Assembly (NCBI GenBank): GCA_012932295.1
Contig: JAAONU010000001.1
Location: 56,889,693 to 56,953,692 of the forward strand
Reading direction: 5' to 3'
DNA: 64,000 nt
From: Cyclina sinensis
Taxonomy: Eukaryota; Mollusca; Bivalvia; Venerida; Veneridae
Shown here: positions 28,101 to 41,113 of the stretch, in pieces
Layout: each line of letters starts with the position of its first letter
Numbering within the stretch: the first letter of the stretch is position 1
The notes under the pieces: generated by a model
What the model was told of the DNA's origin: nothing
What the model saw: the letters and a program-made list of their open reading frames with translations, nothing else
The model's database searches: none
Position numbers and translations under genes: made by a program

Positions 28101-31100
28101 TCCAGTAATGAAAAGATAATTTCCACGCTGAAACGTAATTAGCCATAGATTACCAGTTTTGATACCGTGTTAAAATGGTGACCACTTAACGCTTGTTCAG
28201 TGGTGTAAAGCAGGGTGACGTAATGTCTCCGGCTCTATTCTTCGTGTCCTAATCTAGCCTGAAGATGTTATAGCCGAAACCTAAACATGACTTCTTAAAA
28301 GGCGGGGTCAGAAGTCGCATTATTCTCGGACTTTCTAATTTTTGAACAGTTAAATGCTATTTAAAACTAGTAATGTTAGGGAAGGCGGTAAATTGATTAG
28401 GAAGGACCAACATTAACTACAATTATCAGGGAGAATTATTTTGAGGACGTGTCACCGGAAAAGGCATAAATTGTTTTGAGAGACAACAAAAGTTCTTTCC
28501 ATTTTCTCGTGTTCAAGTCTTTAATATTTGCTAGTTTCCCTCCTCTTTTTTCGTTTTAAATAGAACAGTTTGAACGCCAGACGGTTAAAACGTTAGATGC
28601 TATTAGATCTAGCAGATATTCTTCGTTATCAAATATATAAATATATATAAGATGTACGTTTAAGGGTCAAAAAAGGTTAATTTAAAGTTCCAATCGCTTG
28701 AATTAGAACCAAATCAATGTTTAAATGGAAATATTAGGCATAGAACTTTGAAATTTTAGTCTTATCATCATTATCTTATTATTATTCTTTTTTTCTTGGG
28801 TATAGAAGTGCTTTTTGAATCTAACTTCCTATATATGAAATAAGCACTTAAAATTTGACCTAACGGGGTAAACTATTTACCTTGACTGAACTTTATTTTA
28901 TTTTTGTCGATCACTGCACTATTGTAATATAAAGGGGCTGAGTAAGTCTACAATACTAAGACGACATACCATCTGTTATTTTGGCTTCGTTAAGGATTAA
29001 AGGCTCTTTCCTGGCCCAATGCTTCAGGGGTGTGGACTTACAAAATAAACAGTTTATTCGCTCCTTTTGTCAATATACCCTTTTTATGTGTATTATATCG
29101 GTTATAAATTTCAAAAAGTCATCAAAAAGGTTAGCTTCATAATTGCTTTTGGTATTAAAGTGATTGGAATGTTAAATGTTTTTTCAGACAACATTGACCA
29201 CTATAAAGTCGCGCTGTGCCATTCTCGGCACGGGTCCGGATATCGTTGCTGTTGTAAGTTATGACAATTTCAAAGAAGAGATTGTTTTCGTTATTTCTTT
29301 TTGCGTTTAATTTATTTCTCCAAGTTTTATTAAAGTTGTCACGGTCGATTATATCGAGTATATATTATTAAGCGGATACCTGAGGTGACCATAGAGGCTG
29401 TGCGCTTAGCTTGCAGTTGAATGACAAAAGAAAATGACCAATGGTCAGTGCAGTTTTCATCAAACGATAATACCAATTCTCTTTGAACAATACGTGTGTC
29501 ATTTCGGACCGGTCATTTTGCGGACACAAGGTCATAGCGCTCAGGAAAGAGCCCGAGCGGTCAGCGGTCACTCATTTGGTCAAAATTGTCCGAAGTGGTC
29601 ACCTGTCCCTACGAGAGAATTTAATAGTCAAAACTACTTGCAAATTTTATTTTGATATAAAAATAGCCAGAATCGTAAATGAACCGTGAGAAAGCAATCG
29701 ATAGGCACATTGACGATTTCTAAAAGAGATGGATTTGGGCTCTTTTGCGATCGATCTTCGTCGAAATATTAGTCTTAGGACTTTCAAAAGAAAAAAAAAA
29801 CAAGCCAAATACAGGACCGAATTTGAAACTGGATGAAATAAATCTAGTTGCCTCAGAAAAACTTTAAATGAAACTATATCGGCATCAATTTAGAACACAG
29901 ACCCAAGACTAAATCGTTTGTAATTTGGCAAGACAATGCGTATTGACAGATCAGGACTTGTGTGGCCTAGGTGGACAATCCTTATTCATATCTTACTATA
30001 GCTATAGGTTAGTTTTTTCAAATACTAATAACTTGCAATTAGAACAGTTTCCTAAATATTGAATGCATATTATTGATGTTTCAGCACCGCAACGTCTAGA
30101 ACAGAAACAAAAAAAGGCCAATAACATAACATTATGATAAATGTTATAGTTGTATCTTACAGCGGATATCCAGACTAGCGGTAATTTGAAAAGATTCAAC
30201 AGTGAGTTAAGTTTAACTTAAAAAAACTTTCGATTTGTTACTTGAAACTTTTTTTGTATCTTATTTATTCTTTGTTATTCATTTGTTTTTAATAATTCTC
30301 TTTTAATTTTGTGACATGTTTCGGTGACCATCAAAATGCAGTTGAAATGTCTTTGATGTAAACATTTGAAACGGAAACATTTTAAAGTTCTTGCAGTGTG
30401 TAAACCTCTCCGGCTGACTCCAGTTTGTGGCTCAGACTGATAGGGGTGGTTTAGGGCACTCAGCATTCATTGACAAGATTCTAACCTGCGACTTGGAACC
30501 TTAAACCCTAATACTATAAACACAGTGCAAATTGTCTGCCTGTTGGAATTACTTTCTGACCGGGGCTAAAAGAACTACCCTGCACATTAAAAAGAACATG
30601 TCGCATGCCGAGCACGCGAGTGTAAAACGATAAAAAATGTCAAGACTCTCATTAAAATAATTTAAAAGTTTAAAAATATTTTTTATTTCGATTTTTAAAA
30701 TAAAACCATTTTAGGTGTTATATTAAGAACATTTTATTGCAAAAAAGGTAGCACGGACAATTTAATTCGACCCGTGCCATATGTGTTTGGATCTTTAATG
30801 TTTGATATTTCGCCTACGTGTTAGAAAAATTGAGATGCATTACACTGACTGCATTTAAAGATGATTTATCTGTGCAAGTGCAGATATTAAAAATGATAAA
30901 GTAAGGACATTTTGTCAGAAAATAACGGGCGAAACATTATTGTTAAAAAAAGTTAAAATAAAGTGTACTAGTCGTTGACAGAAACATTGACAGTTAAGTT
31001 TTTTTAGTATGCCAGCAGGTTAAAACATTTACTTCCTCCCCCCCCCCCCCCCCCACACACACACAAATCGTTAAAAATGAGATGAAAATTAATGTTTAAC

Positions 31101-34100
31101 ATTTGCAAGTTGTTACCAAAAGCACATTCTTTAACTTTAACTTCTTTGTTGCAATATAATTCACGTAACTCTTACCAAAAACATTAATTATTAAAGTATC
31201 AATACTAAATGGATAATTTGTGAGTTTTTAACATCAAAACAATACAATCAGAGACTGGATTTATTTGTATTTCTTATTTAGACACGTGCTCTGTGATTGG
31301 GATCGACCTCAAATCTCAAGAAAATAACATTAGTGTTATGTGAAACTCAAGTGTCGGAGAACAAATCAGAAGAAAATGCAAACTTATGGAGTGCCGTTGA
31401 TGAAAAATGGGTGTGTTATAGCCTAGCCATGTCGACATGGCAGATTTTCTACTTCACGTTCATCGATTTTCGAATTTTATCTTAATTATCTAGCTGTTGT
31501 GCCACCAGCAAATATCTTACCCGGGTGTCTGATCTTTTGTGGGGCTCTGCATATCAAAATAACCTTAAGGGCTTATTAAAATGCTACACGTGCTTGAAAA
31601 ATCAGCCGATCTCTTAAAACCATAGAAAATCGCTGAGTTTTTGGAATAATGCTAAAATTTGTATGCATAATTAGTCAAAACCCGTCAATCGCTATCAATA
31701 CCGCTAGAAGGGGTTTTTGAATAGGTCATATCAAAGTTGAATAAGAGTCGACCCAGGAATTAATCTTATTCAATCAGAGTTGAAGGCGACCAGTTTACGC
31801 TTTTGTTTTCCTCTTTTCTGGCTTCTAAGGTTTTGTTACGTACGGGCAAACCCCTTTATAAGGTCCTGACCCGAATGTCAATTTTTATTTCATTTCCATA
31901 TTTTCTAACTGGAAACTGTATCTTTGACTCAGTTTAAATTAATCAACACAGTTACTTTAAGATAATTCATGCGGAATGTTTAATTTTAGGTCGAGATAAA
32001 GCCAAATTCCTACTGGCAGTGATACCTTTATCTTCTCTGTCTTTGTTTCTTTTTGAAGATTCGAAAACAGGCCGACTATAAGAATACTTTAGCAAAGTTC
32101 TGAGAAAAGAATGTCGGGTCTCTGAAATAAAAATCTGCTTGAATAATTTCAAAAATTAAATTTTAGTATCAAAACAGTAAACTTCTGAGTAGACAACAGT
32201 ATGATTATCATAAATTTGATACAAAATTATCAGCTGGAAGATTTAACGTTTGTTTTTTTTTTTCGAAAAATAAGCATTATTTGTAAACTACACTGTCTTT
32301 CGAAATGTGTACGCTGTTTTGGAGCTCAAAAAAGCAAGCGTTACCTTAATTAGTTAATCTGCAACTTTTACTTTACGTTAATTACTAATTCTTTATCTGC
32401 ATTCTTTATCAGTTATTACGTGATTTTGACCGAACGACAGGGGAGGTAACTGTTTCGCTCAGCCCCTATTTAATCGTCGGTATTCGATTGAGGTCAGCAT
32501 AACTTTCATATCGTCTTTGAAGATCTGAATATTTATGTAAGCAATAATTATAAAGGAATGCTGTGAAGCAAAACTTTGAAGCAGTCTTCAAAGCTAACAG
32601 GAGAGATATGCTGAATATTAAATTACGTAGCTTATTTCTTCAGCCATTTGCTTAAAGCTCTTTTTGTATCAAGTCCCAGTACTGGTACTGTCGAAGTATG
32701 TTTTTGGTCAAAACACAAGCCGCCATTTTTTTCTAAAACTTCGAAGCTGTGCACGGATTCCTGTAACATTTCTTTTCTCGCTGATTCCTTCCACTGGTAG
32801 TGAGGTTTCGAGACATATTATTCAAATCAGAAGAATTTTCTTCGTTTACAGTTTGGTATCAAACGGAAGTACAGGCTGTAAACAAAAACCTTTCATGTGT
32901 AAGAAGGTATCAGAGACCTTAGGCTAGGCGTATGACACAAAACCCGCAGTTTTATCTGAAAAAATAATCACCGTGAACAGGGTATTACGGTAAGACCAAG
33001 TGGAGAATAGTCCAACTGCTCTTAAATACACGTTAATTACCCACGATAACTTATTTTTATCTGTCCACTAATTAATGCAAAATCTTATTTAAATAAACTG
33101 CTTGTTTCGGCTACATTGAGGGTGTCTGTGTTACCATAAATTTAACAGCTTTTGTCATGATTAAAATCTCAGCGCTGAGCGTTTTCAAAATAATCGGCAT
33201 TTCAACCAGTTTGTGGGAGCTACCTTCAAAAGCTGTTTTTGTTTCCAAGACAATCTATTGTTTCATTCCATGAGTAAATCAAGACCAAAATCTCGAGGGT
33301 TGACAAACTTTACACAATTGAGAAAAGACGTTAACATTTTAAATTTCAGTTTGGACTGCTCATTACCTCAAGGTGGGGAGTCACTCATCCGGGCGATTAA
33401 AATCCAAATTAGGGGTCAGCGGCCTTATTAATGAAGCTGGCTGACAGATTATTTCGGGAGAAGTGTTGTTTTTGTAAGATATATGTTTTAAAGTAACGTC
33501 GTAAAACTTGATATGAAGATTTGATACTATAGTTTCTATTCACTTTTTGATACTTTGTTTAAACGGACGGTCTATACAGACCCGGATATCGGATCAAATC
33601 TGTGTTTGTTCAAAAATGTAATACAGAGGTAGCCAACAGATGTAACGATTACTTTCTCATTGATATAACCGACGCCGAAATAAAAAGTCAAAAATGTTTG
33701 CCATCTTAACTGGGCAGACATAAAGTAAAAGATATATTTAAAAAAGTACTTGACCGATTGATGTATTGACACGTGAATGGACGGTGCCAGTACTGCGTTC
33801 CACTGTATCTAAGATATTAGAATGTCAACATTACATACTGTAGAATAAATTTAGAAGAATATAAACATACCAATCCCACTTGGTTCACACTCAATGTGAT
33901 TATTATGTTTGCACAATTAGAAATAATTAAGAGGTCAACATATATATACAATGCCACGCACATTTATGATATATTTTACTGACAATCTAAAACTTTGCAG
34001 CTGGTAACTGTCAAATTCCAATTACTTTAAACGCCAGCTATGACAAAAGAAACATACTTAGAAAATATGTCAACTAGATAGAAAGAATGGTTTAATTAAT

Positions 34101-36343
34101 AAATTGATTCCATTATTCATTTATTTGTTTAAAGTAAAATACTGGGTAGACGGATTGTAATTCTAATGGTCAGTTAATGGTCATTTTCATCCTGAAATGT
34201 TATTTCAATAAAGAACGAAATTACTTGAAAACTACATATAAAATTATGTTCATATAAATTAATATTGCAAGTAGTGCAAATGAACCTAATTTTCTTGCAA
34301 TGAAACATTACAGAAATACAATACCGACCCGGAGATCAAACGGGTCCTGTATTTATTGAAATGGACGGAAATGCTCATAAAGACCTCCCCTACAGCAACT
34401 TTCTACGTTCTCAGTCTTTATAGCAACTATTAGAGCGTTTGTGATAAATTTGGATAATTATCTGACTATAACATCTTCACTAACGGATAATGTTCAGTCA
34501 GAAATGTGATCAAGACAGAGCTAATTTACTATTCCCTTGTATATCAGGAGCAATTGACGGCACGCGAATGCACGAGGATGCGTGTGTCGTTTGGTCTACC
34601 GAATTCCAGTTATATTTTAGGCTTTAATGAATTTTAGATATCTTGAATATGGGAAAAAGGTGAAAATGTCTTCCTTCATGACTTGTCTTTTCAAAATTGA
34701 TCTGTAATCAGTAAAAAAATCTTTCTGATGTATTCAAACGCTGGTTGAGATCACGTGCAAAAAATGGAAAATAACATATTAAAAAATAATTTCTGACAAA
34801 TCACTTTGACTCTAATGTGTTTTAAGGAAAAGCAGTGGTTGCACGCATTTTACAGATCCAGTGAGTCCGGCAATATTTTTTAACGCAGAGCGGCCACGGA
34901 AGTGAAAACCTGTGTTCTATTCTGCACGCATATAACCTTTTATTAAGGTTCTTCTTAAATTCTCGTCAACGTATCAATTTTGCTGAGAGTTACAATTAAA
35001 TTACAGATCAAATTAAAGATCAAACGCAGAAACTGTTCGATTCAGACAAGTCTACTATCCGATATGAAAATATATCCCATTAAATATCACACGTGTCCGT
35101 CAAGGGCACGCGCGCATCTGTTCAAAGTTTTTCTATAAAAAAAGAAGAAAAAAATGCGTTTGGAAAAAAATCAATATGGGGATATCAGTAAATGATAGAT
35201 ACAAGACATGTACATTTTAAAGAAGAACCCGTTAATAGGCTGTAGATTTCGGTTCAAATCTTTCTTTTTTCCTAAAATTAATTAACATTGACATTAAAAA
35301 AGTAGAAATATTGACGTTCTATAAAATTACCTATTTACAGTTGAAATTAACACACAACTTTTTATTTCCTTTTTATTTACTTAATTAAATTTTACTTTTA
35401 AAATTTATAGTGCCATCTTTATAAGAGAACACACTATTTTTCTAAGCTAAAAAAAATGCTGTCGGTAAAAAATGCATTGTAATCATTATCTGTACAATAA
35501 GTGAAATTCAAGAAAATCGTTTTCTATTGGATAATCTGTGTAATTCTAATGTGTGTAAATTTTGGAGCTAATCTATAAATGAGTAATAATAATAAATAAC
35601 CTTTGAGATTACGATGTTATTGGTTTTATTATTCAAATAAGTAAGAAAACTTCATTGTCACAAACTTTAAACTCTTAAAACCCGCAAGTACGGTTCCTGT
35701 CATACATTTTTTGTCACATAGCTTCTACAATGTGTATTTCACTAGCACTGAAATTGTGTTCCGTTTTGGAAACGGTAAATTTTAGAAACAAGACGAACAT
35801 ATCAAAACAAAGTTGACATATGTGCTCCAACGACCGACTAATGATGAGGTCACAGGAGTTTGTAGCTTTCAAATGTTATCTCGCAGCAATTCCATTATAA
35901 GTCAGGGTGATTAACATTTTCCATTTGAATATCTCGATAAAAAAAACGAGGCTGATGCATTACATCATTTGTTTTTAGAGTCAAGCTCTAGGGCGGACGC
36001 TTTGTATATGGTCGCGAATTAGCATACCGAAATTAAAAAGTCATAAAAATAATTATCTTCAGTTCTGAACATCATAAAAACATAAAACACGGGTAAGATT
36101 ACTTTTAATATCGGTACGGGTAATTCAAAGGAGAACGATAATTACACAATTATTCTAAAGGCAATATAAGATTTCACAGAAACAGAAGAATCGCTCACAT
36201 CATAAAAGATGTAAGATCATTAAAACATCACTTTGTAAATCCATGTCAATTGATCTGTAGTGCTCCTTTAAGGGTCCGTCTTTTGAAAACGTTTGTTTTA
36301 ATTTTGTATCAAACACATCTCTATAAAATATATTTTCTTCATT
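25191..36343. other. Gene-poor region downstream of the bHLH gene; no gene seen
   Basis: No coding region could be supported; open frames of 60-90 codons lack recognisable features. A C17-type homopolymer followed by a CA repeat lies near 31,037-31,065. A short hairpin AGGCACA/TGTGCCT occurs near 26,850. CACGTG palindromes lie at 25,388, 26,684, 31,283, 31,587, 33,770, 34,752 and 35,090. Minus-strand polyadenylation candidates for the bHLH transcript are ATTAAA (36,104-36,109) and AATAAA (35,625-35,630). Confidence 0.5.
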
Positions 36344-37072
36344 TCATTTCACAAAATATTTCTTTACCAGTTTTGACCTTCGCTTCCCTCTCCTGTCCCC
36401 TACACAAGACCCTCGTATTTTTCCAATTTCCACTCCGGAAGTGCGAAGTGTTGTCACAAGCGCTGCAATATACTGAATAGCTAGTCGCAAAGTCGCGATT
36501 TTTGACAATTTCTGGTGTTCCCCGAGACTGTTCTTCGGGACTACTTTTCTGAGATCATCAAATGCGTCATTCAGCATATGCATGCGTGTTCTCTCCCGTA
36601 CGGTCGCCCCTAAACGCACCAACTCCGGAACGCGTCGCGCAGGTTTTGTTTTATTTCTGCATGGTTCACTTCCTGTTTCGCTGTTTTCTGATGCGGACTG
36701 GTTGTCCCATCGGGCTGGTTCCACTGCAGCATCCATAGACTGGTACCAGCCTCTGTTAAAGGCTGCCAAGTCATCCCTGTATTGTCCGCAACAGTGACAC
36801 ATACATTCTTGTGATTCTTCGCACCACGGGACGACATTTCTTTGCAGATCTACGTTGTCGTTCCCTTGACGAAATTGACAGTCACCTTTCTCTTGTAAAT
36901 TCGTTTCTGTCCAGTTATCTCTTCCATTACAGAAAGCATTAACGGAATTACCACTGTACATTTCCGCATGGTTATATATACAAGAAATGTCTTGACTGTT
37001 CGTCCTACTTTCAAATCCAACAAAAGAATTTTGTTGCACATTAACAACAGTATGATTTGAATTTGTTGCCAT
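36344..37072 (-). CDS. Class A bHLH transcription factor (Atonal superfamily, possibly bHLHA9-like)
   Basis: A complete single-exon frame of 242 residues from ATG at 37,070-37,072. The bHLH domain covers about residues 152-210. The basic region [13 protein letters not shown] has the conserved Glu160 and Arg of the ERxR motif that contact an E-box CANNTG. Helix 1 (about 166-178, [13 protein letters not shown]) is followed by a short loop and helix 2 (about 188-209, [19 protein letters not shown]). A long N-terminal region rich in Asn, Ser and Gln holds a cysteine cluster (Cys84, 90, 92, 94, 95). The C-terminus is basic ([13 protein letters not shown]), a likely nuclear localisation signal. Family knowledge: such proteins dimerise with E proteins and drive cell-fate programmes. 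KLSKIATLR is shared with bHLHA9, Beta3 and Mist-type proteins, so the subfamily is uncertain. A TATAAAT-like element (minus strand, near 37,256-37,261) lies about 185 bp upstream. The gene stands alone in a gene-poor region, as many developmental regulators do. Confidence 0.9.
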   Translation of the reverse strand: MATNSNHTVVNVQQNSFVGFESRTNSQDISCIYNHAEMYSGNSVNAFCNGRDNWTETNLQEKGDCQFRQGNDNVDLQRNVVPWCEESQECMCHCCGQYRDDLAAFNRGWYQSMDAAVEPARWDNQSASENSETGSEPCRNKTKPARRVPELVRLGATVRERTRMHMLNDAFDDLRKVVPKNSLGEHQKLSKIATLRLAIQYIAALVTTLRTSGVEIGKIRGSCVGDRRGKRRSKLVKKYFVK

Positions 37073-38074
37073 AATTTTAATTTAATACACCTTATTCACT
37101 TCGTGTGTTATGTAGCATTATCTTAGACTGAAAAGGGAATCTGAAAACAACGGTTATAAAGAAATCTCTGCAAAAATGTTAGTCATTCCACCTAAACAAA
37201 TATATACAAATACTTTCGTAATTTGCACATTCGACAAATGCGAAAGAGGGTTAAATTTATAAGCAAATCAAAGAAATGTTAGGTAGAAATATCCCCACCC
37301 CCATGGATCTGCCTTATCCAAGATTTTCATAAGTTTACATAACAGAGACTGATTTTGCGATTGTATTTCAATTTGGGATTAGCAAAATTCCTGTCAAAAT
37401 ATACAATATAACGTTCTGCACTTAAATTACTGTTAGATCATCAAAAAGATATAAGAATTGGTAAAATGTAAGCAATGTCAGCAAGAACATCTTATTTATC
37501 TGATTGAACAAGAAAAATAACAATAACATTGGGCGAACGTTGTCGAATATCTAAGGGTGATATTACACGTTATGTTTTGTTTTGTTTTCCACAAATCTGT
37601 AGACAAGATGTTATTACGACGTGCTTGGCAGCTCAACAACAGAAGCGATGCTGCAGGAGATACTGCCAACACAAGACCAGGTGCCACAGTTTGTGATAGG
37701 TCAACAAGTACTGTTGACGCACCGTGCACCAACGTTTTTATAAACAATAGAAATCTTATCATACAGAGATCTGAACGTTCTGTAAACAAAAAATCCAGTC
37801 GTTTCTGGGCATGTCGAATGGTATTCAGAGTTTGCTATAAATTACAGATATACAGACCGATTTAAACAACATAAAGCAAATGACCTCCAGTTGATACATG
37901 TAGGAAATCTTGTTGTATTTGTGAAGAACGCATCAAAACTTATATACTAACTTTATTTTTGTGACGGAAATACATAGTTAAATAGTTGAAATGGTTTCGT
38001 AAAATCAGTAAATATTTTACCCTGTTAGTCACGGGGTAGATACGTACATAATATTGTAAAGTACAAAACATGAA
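37073..38074. other. Upstream flank of the bHLH gene
   Basis: No supported gene. Overlapping open frames on both strands (37,496-37,865) are about 100 codons and lack recognisable features; they could be part of an upstream untranslated exon, but nothing shows it. Confidence 0.4.
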
Positions 38075-38160
38075 AGTGAGTTAGTTTGGTTTAGTATATT
38101 AGCTCATCGTTTATCGTTTTACTGAATCGAGGATCATGGGTTCGAATCCTTTTCCTGTCG
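38075..38160 (+). repeat. tRNA-derived SINE head
   Basis: A perfect pol III B-box, GGTTCGAATCC (38,139-38,149), follows an A-box-like TTAGCTCATCG about 45 bp upstream, within a GGTTTAGTATATTAGCTC context. The cloverleaf is not intact (no paired acceptor stem), so this is a SINE relic rather than a tRNA gene. It joins directly to the 448-bp repeat units on its right. Confidence 0.55.
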
Positions 38161-38354
38161 TCGGCATTTTCCAGTCCAATGATTTTTGTGAGAGTTATGG
38201 CTCTTTTTTTTGGTTGAAGATTTTTGGCTGAGTTATGGCCCTTGAATGAAAAAGGCGTTTTAGCCGAATAATGAATTTTGTGTTGCAGGCTTCACAGTAG
38301 CTGCGACATGCTAAAAAGAAGCCGTGACATATAGGGATCACTTCCCCATCATCT

Positions 38355-38388
<34 letters not shown>

Positions 38389-38806
38389 CTGTCCATCACA
38401 AAGCTTGTCCTGACTACTCCTCAGAAACTACTGGTGCGATTTCATCCAAGCTTTACAGGAATGATAAGTACCAAGTGTAGTTGTGCATATTGTCGGCATT
38501 TTCCAGTCCAATGATTTTTGTGAGATTTATGGCTCTTTTATGATTTTTATTTTTAAAGTTTGTCCGGACTACTTCTCTTATACTACTAAAGCAATTTGAA
38601 TGAAATTTTACAGGATTCATCAGTACCTCAGGTATTTGCACATATCCAACGGGTTTTTTGGTTGAAGATTTTTGGCTGAGTTATGGCCCTTGAATGAAAA
38701 AGGCGTTTTAGCCGAATAATGAATTTTGTGTTGCAGGCTTCACAGTAGCTGCGACATGCTAAAAAGAAGCCGTGTTATATAGGGATCACTTCCCCATCAT
38801 CTGTCT

Positions 38807-38840
<34 letters not shown>

Positions 38841-39150
38841 CTGTCCATCACAAAGCTTGTCCTGACTACTCCTCAGAAACTACTGGTGCGATTTCATCCA
38901 AGCTTTACAGGAATGATCAGTACCAAGTGTAGTTGTGCATATCGTCGGCATTTTCCAGTTCAATGATTTTTGTCAGAGTTATGACCCTTTAATGATTTTT
39001 ATTTTTAAAGTTTGTCCGGACTACTTCTCTTATACTACTAAAGCAATTTAAATGAAATGTTACATGATTGTTGTGTACCTCATGTACTTGCAAATGTCTT
39101 ACAGGTTTTTCGGTTGAATGATTTTTGGCTGAGTTACGGACCTTGAATTA
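38161..39150 (+). repeat. Tandem 448-452-bp repeat, two units plus a partial third
   Basis: The marker GGTTGAAGATTTTTGGCTGA begins units at 38,212 and 38,660, and a partial third at 39,112. Each full unit contains CAGTAGCTGCGACATGCTAA, a GTCTGTCCGTCCGTCTG microsatellite, and CTACTGGTGCGATTTCATCC. The two copies are nearly identical, which indicates recent duplication. No transposase is encoded. GTCTGTCCGTCC-type repeats of this kind are widespread in bivalve genomes. Confidence 0.85.
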
Positions 39151-40309
39151 AAAATGCGCTCAAGCCTACAAACTGTCCAGTCACCTCTCAATACTACTGT
39201 TGAATTGGCTATCATCAGGCGACACATGTGATCATTGATCGCCCTTGTAATATTTTAACCTTACAGCAGAAATATAGAAGAAAACTCCGCAAATACCTGG
39301 TTCATTAATATTTGTTGAGAAGAAAATAATCATATTTACACATAGTATTTTATTCAAATACCGTATCCGTAAGAGCTGTAACTATTATGCCTCACCAATG
39401 TAAAATCTTTTTTCTAACTTAACTACGCGTAGATACCATTATACTGAAGCTTTGGAGAAAATAGTCAGTCACTTGCGGAGAAATTGGTTAGTAAACTGGT
39501 TGGATACCCAGGAACACTGGTTAGGTGGACTGACCGCCGGGATATGACCTTAGCTGTTAAAACTGGTGTTAAACCCAAATATTACTAAAAGAAAGGGAAA
39601 AACCCACTAAAACTGAAGCTTTGAACCTGAACCATGTTAGATGCTGTCTTTCATTGTACGGTGACATAAAGACCAGTGTGCTGGGTGCTTATTGTCTGTA
39701 GATTGCTCTCATTTCATGTATTATATGCACGTGTCACAATAATAAAGCACTTACTAGCAGTGGATGATTAAGGTCGGTAGTGGGGCTCGAACCCATAACT
39801 TAAAAATCAATTCAAGAGATCTTTTTTTTTCTTTAAATACAAGTCAGTGACTTACCTTTGTTTAGGCCTAGGCTAGGAATGAAGAAATACCTACTTTGTC
39901 AGCTCCGCCAATTGTTCTTCACGTCCTAACAATACACTATATGGCCATTGGTCCCCAGAAAAGATGATATAATTATTAATCTACTGACTAAGTTTTTCCG
40001 TTGTGAATTTTACTAATGTTATACTACCGCTGGACACACAACACAAATCCTGTTCACGCCATGACTGCTTGATCTGAGAGGCTCACACAACTTATTTTTG
40101 TCAGATATATATATTTTTACATCTACTGTTTATGTCTGAAACGCTCTAGCTGTTATCGGATGGTCCAGAATCATTCGAAGAGAAGCACGTAGCGTAACAC
40201 TCAATCAACTATTTAACACGGGATAAACTGATCATATAAACTTAAGGCACTAGAAAAAAATATAAACAAACAGAAACAGGTTTATAACTAAATATCGATG
40301 AATGGTTAA

Positions 40310-40412
40310 TGAATGAATGAATGAATGAATGAATGAATGAATGAATGAATGAATGAATGAATGAAGGAACGAACTAACGAACACACGTACGCACGCACGA
40401 ACGAACGACTAA
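40310..40412. repeat. GAAT tetranucleotide microsatellite
   Basis: About 14 tandem GAAT units pass into interrupted GAAC/ACGA-type motifs at the right end. Confidence 0.9.
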
Positions 40413-40860
40413 CTAATTTGTAAAACTAGCGAAGTTTGTGAGATTAATCTATTTATCCCATCATTAGAAATGAAAGAAGTATCATAAATTTCAAGAATAA
40501 ATATTTATAATTTCAGTTCTTTCCATGTCGTTAATAAAATTTTATCAAATAATGGACTGACTATGAAACAAAATAAAGCTACCTATTTTCGAAGTGGATT
40601 CTGCATCTCGATCGCTACTGCCAATTTTTAATGCAACATTGTTCTTATTTATTTCAACTTAGCTTTATGTTTGCTGATTTTTTATCGACTTTTTCAGTCT
40701 AATATTATATAAGAACACAACGGACATTCATTTAGCATAAGAACTCTATTTTTTCTCACTTTAAAACTCATTTTAGTCTTATTTAACCACACCGGGTATA
40801 CCATAAACCACTACATTTTTTATTCGTCACATATGTTTATTATTACGACCAAAACGAGGC

Positions 40861-40927
40861 TTAATCTTGGCAACCAAGCCCCGGATGTTGTTGCAAAATG
40901 GAGGACAATCATAGGTCGGATGTTTAC
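40861..40927 (+). promoter_or_regulatory. Candidate ciliary promoter elements upstream of the dynein start
   Basis: TTAATCTTGGCAAC (40,861-40,874) carries a perfect right half of an RFX X-box and 12 of 14 consensus positions overall. TGTTTAC (40,921-40,927) is the reverse complement of the FOXJ1 core GTAAACA. Both lie about 165-230 bp upstream of the proposed dynein ATG. RFX and FOXJ1 are the conserved activators of motile-cilium genes, so this fits the gene, but short motifs like these also arise by chance in AT-rich DNA. Confidence 0.35.
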
Positions 40928-41092
40928 AATTAGGGTTACACCAAACATGGATATTTCGACCTAATATCCTCCAGTATTGGGAGAGCTAGTCCACATATTG
41001 GAAAGAATATTTCAAACAATTAAACTGTGTGAAAAATCTGCAAGAAATTCGCTAGAATATTTTATCAGTCGTTGACAATTTAGACTTGGAAA

Positions 41093-41113
41093 ATGGCGCT
41101 CGAAAGGGCGAAG
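41093..41113 (+). CDS. DNAH3: Dynein coding exon 1 (MALERAK)
   Basis: Seven codons, MALERAK, end at AAG|GTAAAG in phase 0. An in-frame stop upstream supports this start. Because the exon is so short, an alternative first exon cannot be excluded. Confidence 0.65.

Noticed and set aside
29368..29689. Several overlapping 65-75-codon frames on both strands
   Set aside because: Mutual shadows in a slightly GC-richer patch; none has protein features or splice context.
37496..37865. Opposed open frames of about 100 codons between the bHLH and dynein genes
   Set aside because: No domain, no splice partner, overlapping on both strands; length is within chance for a locally GC-richer patch.
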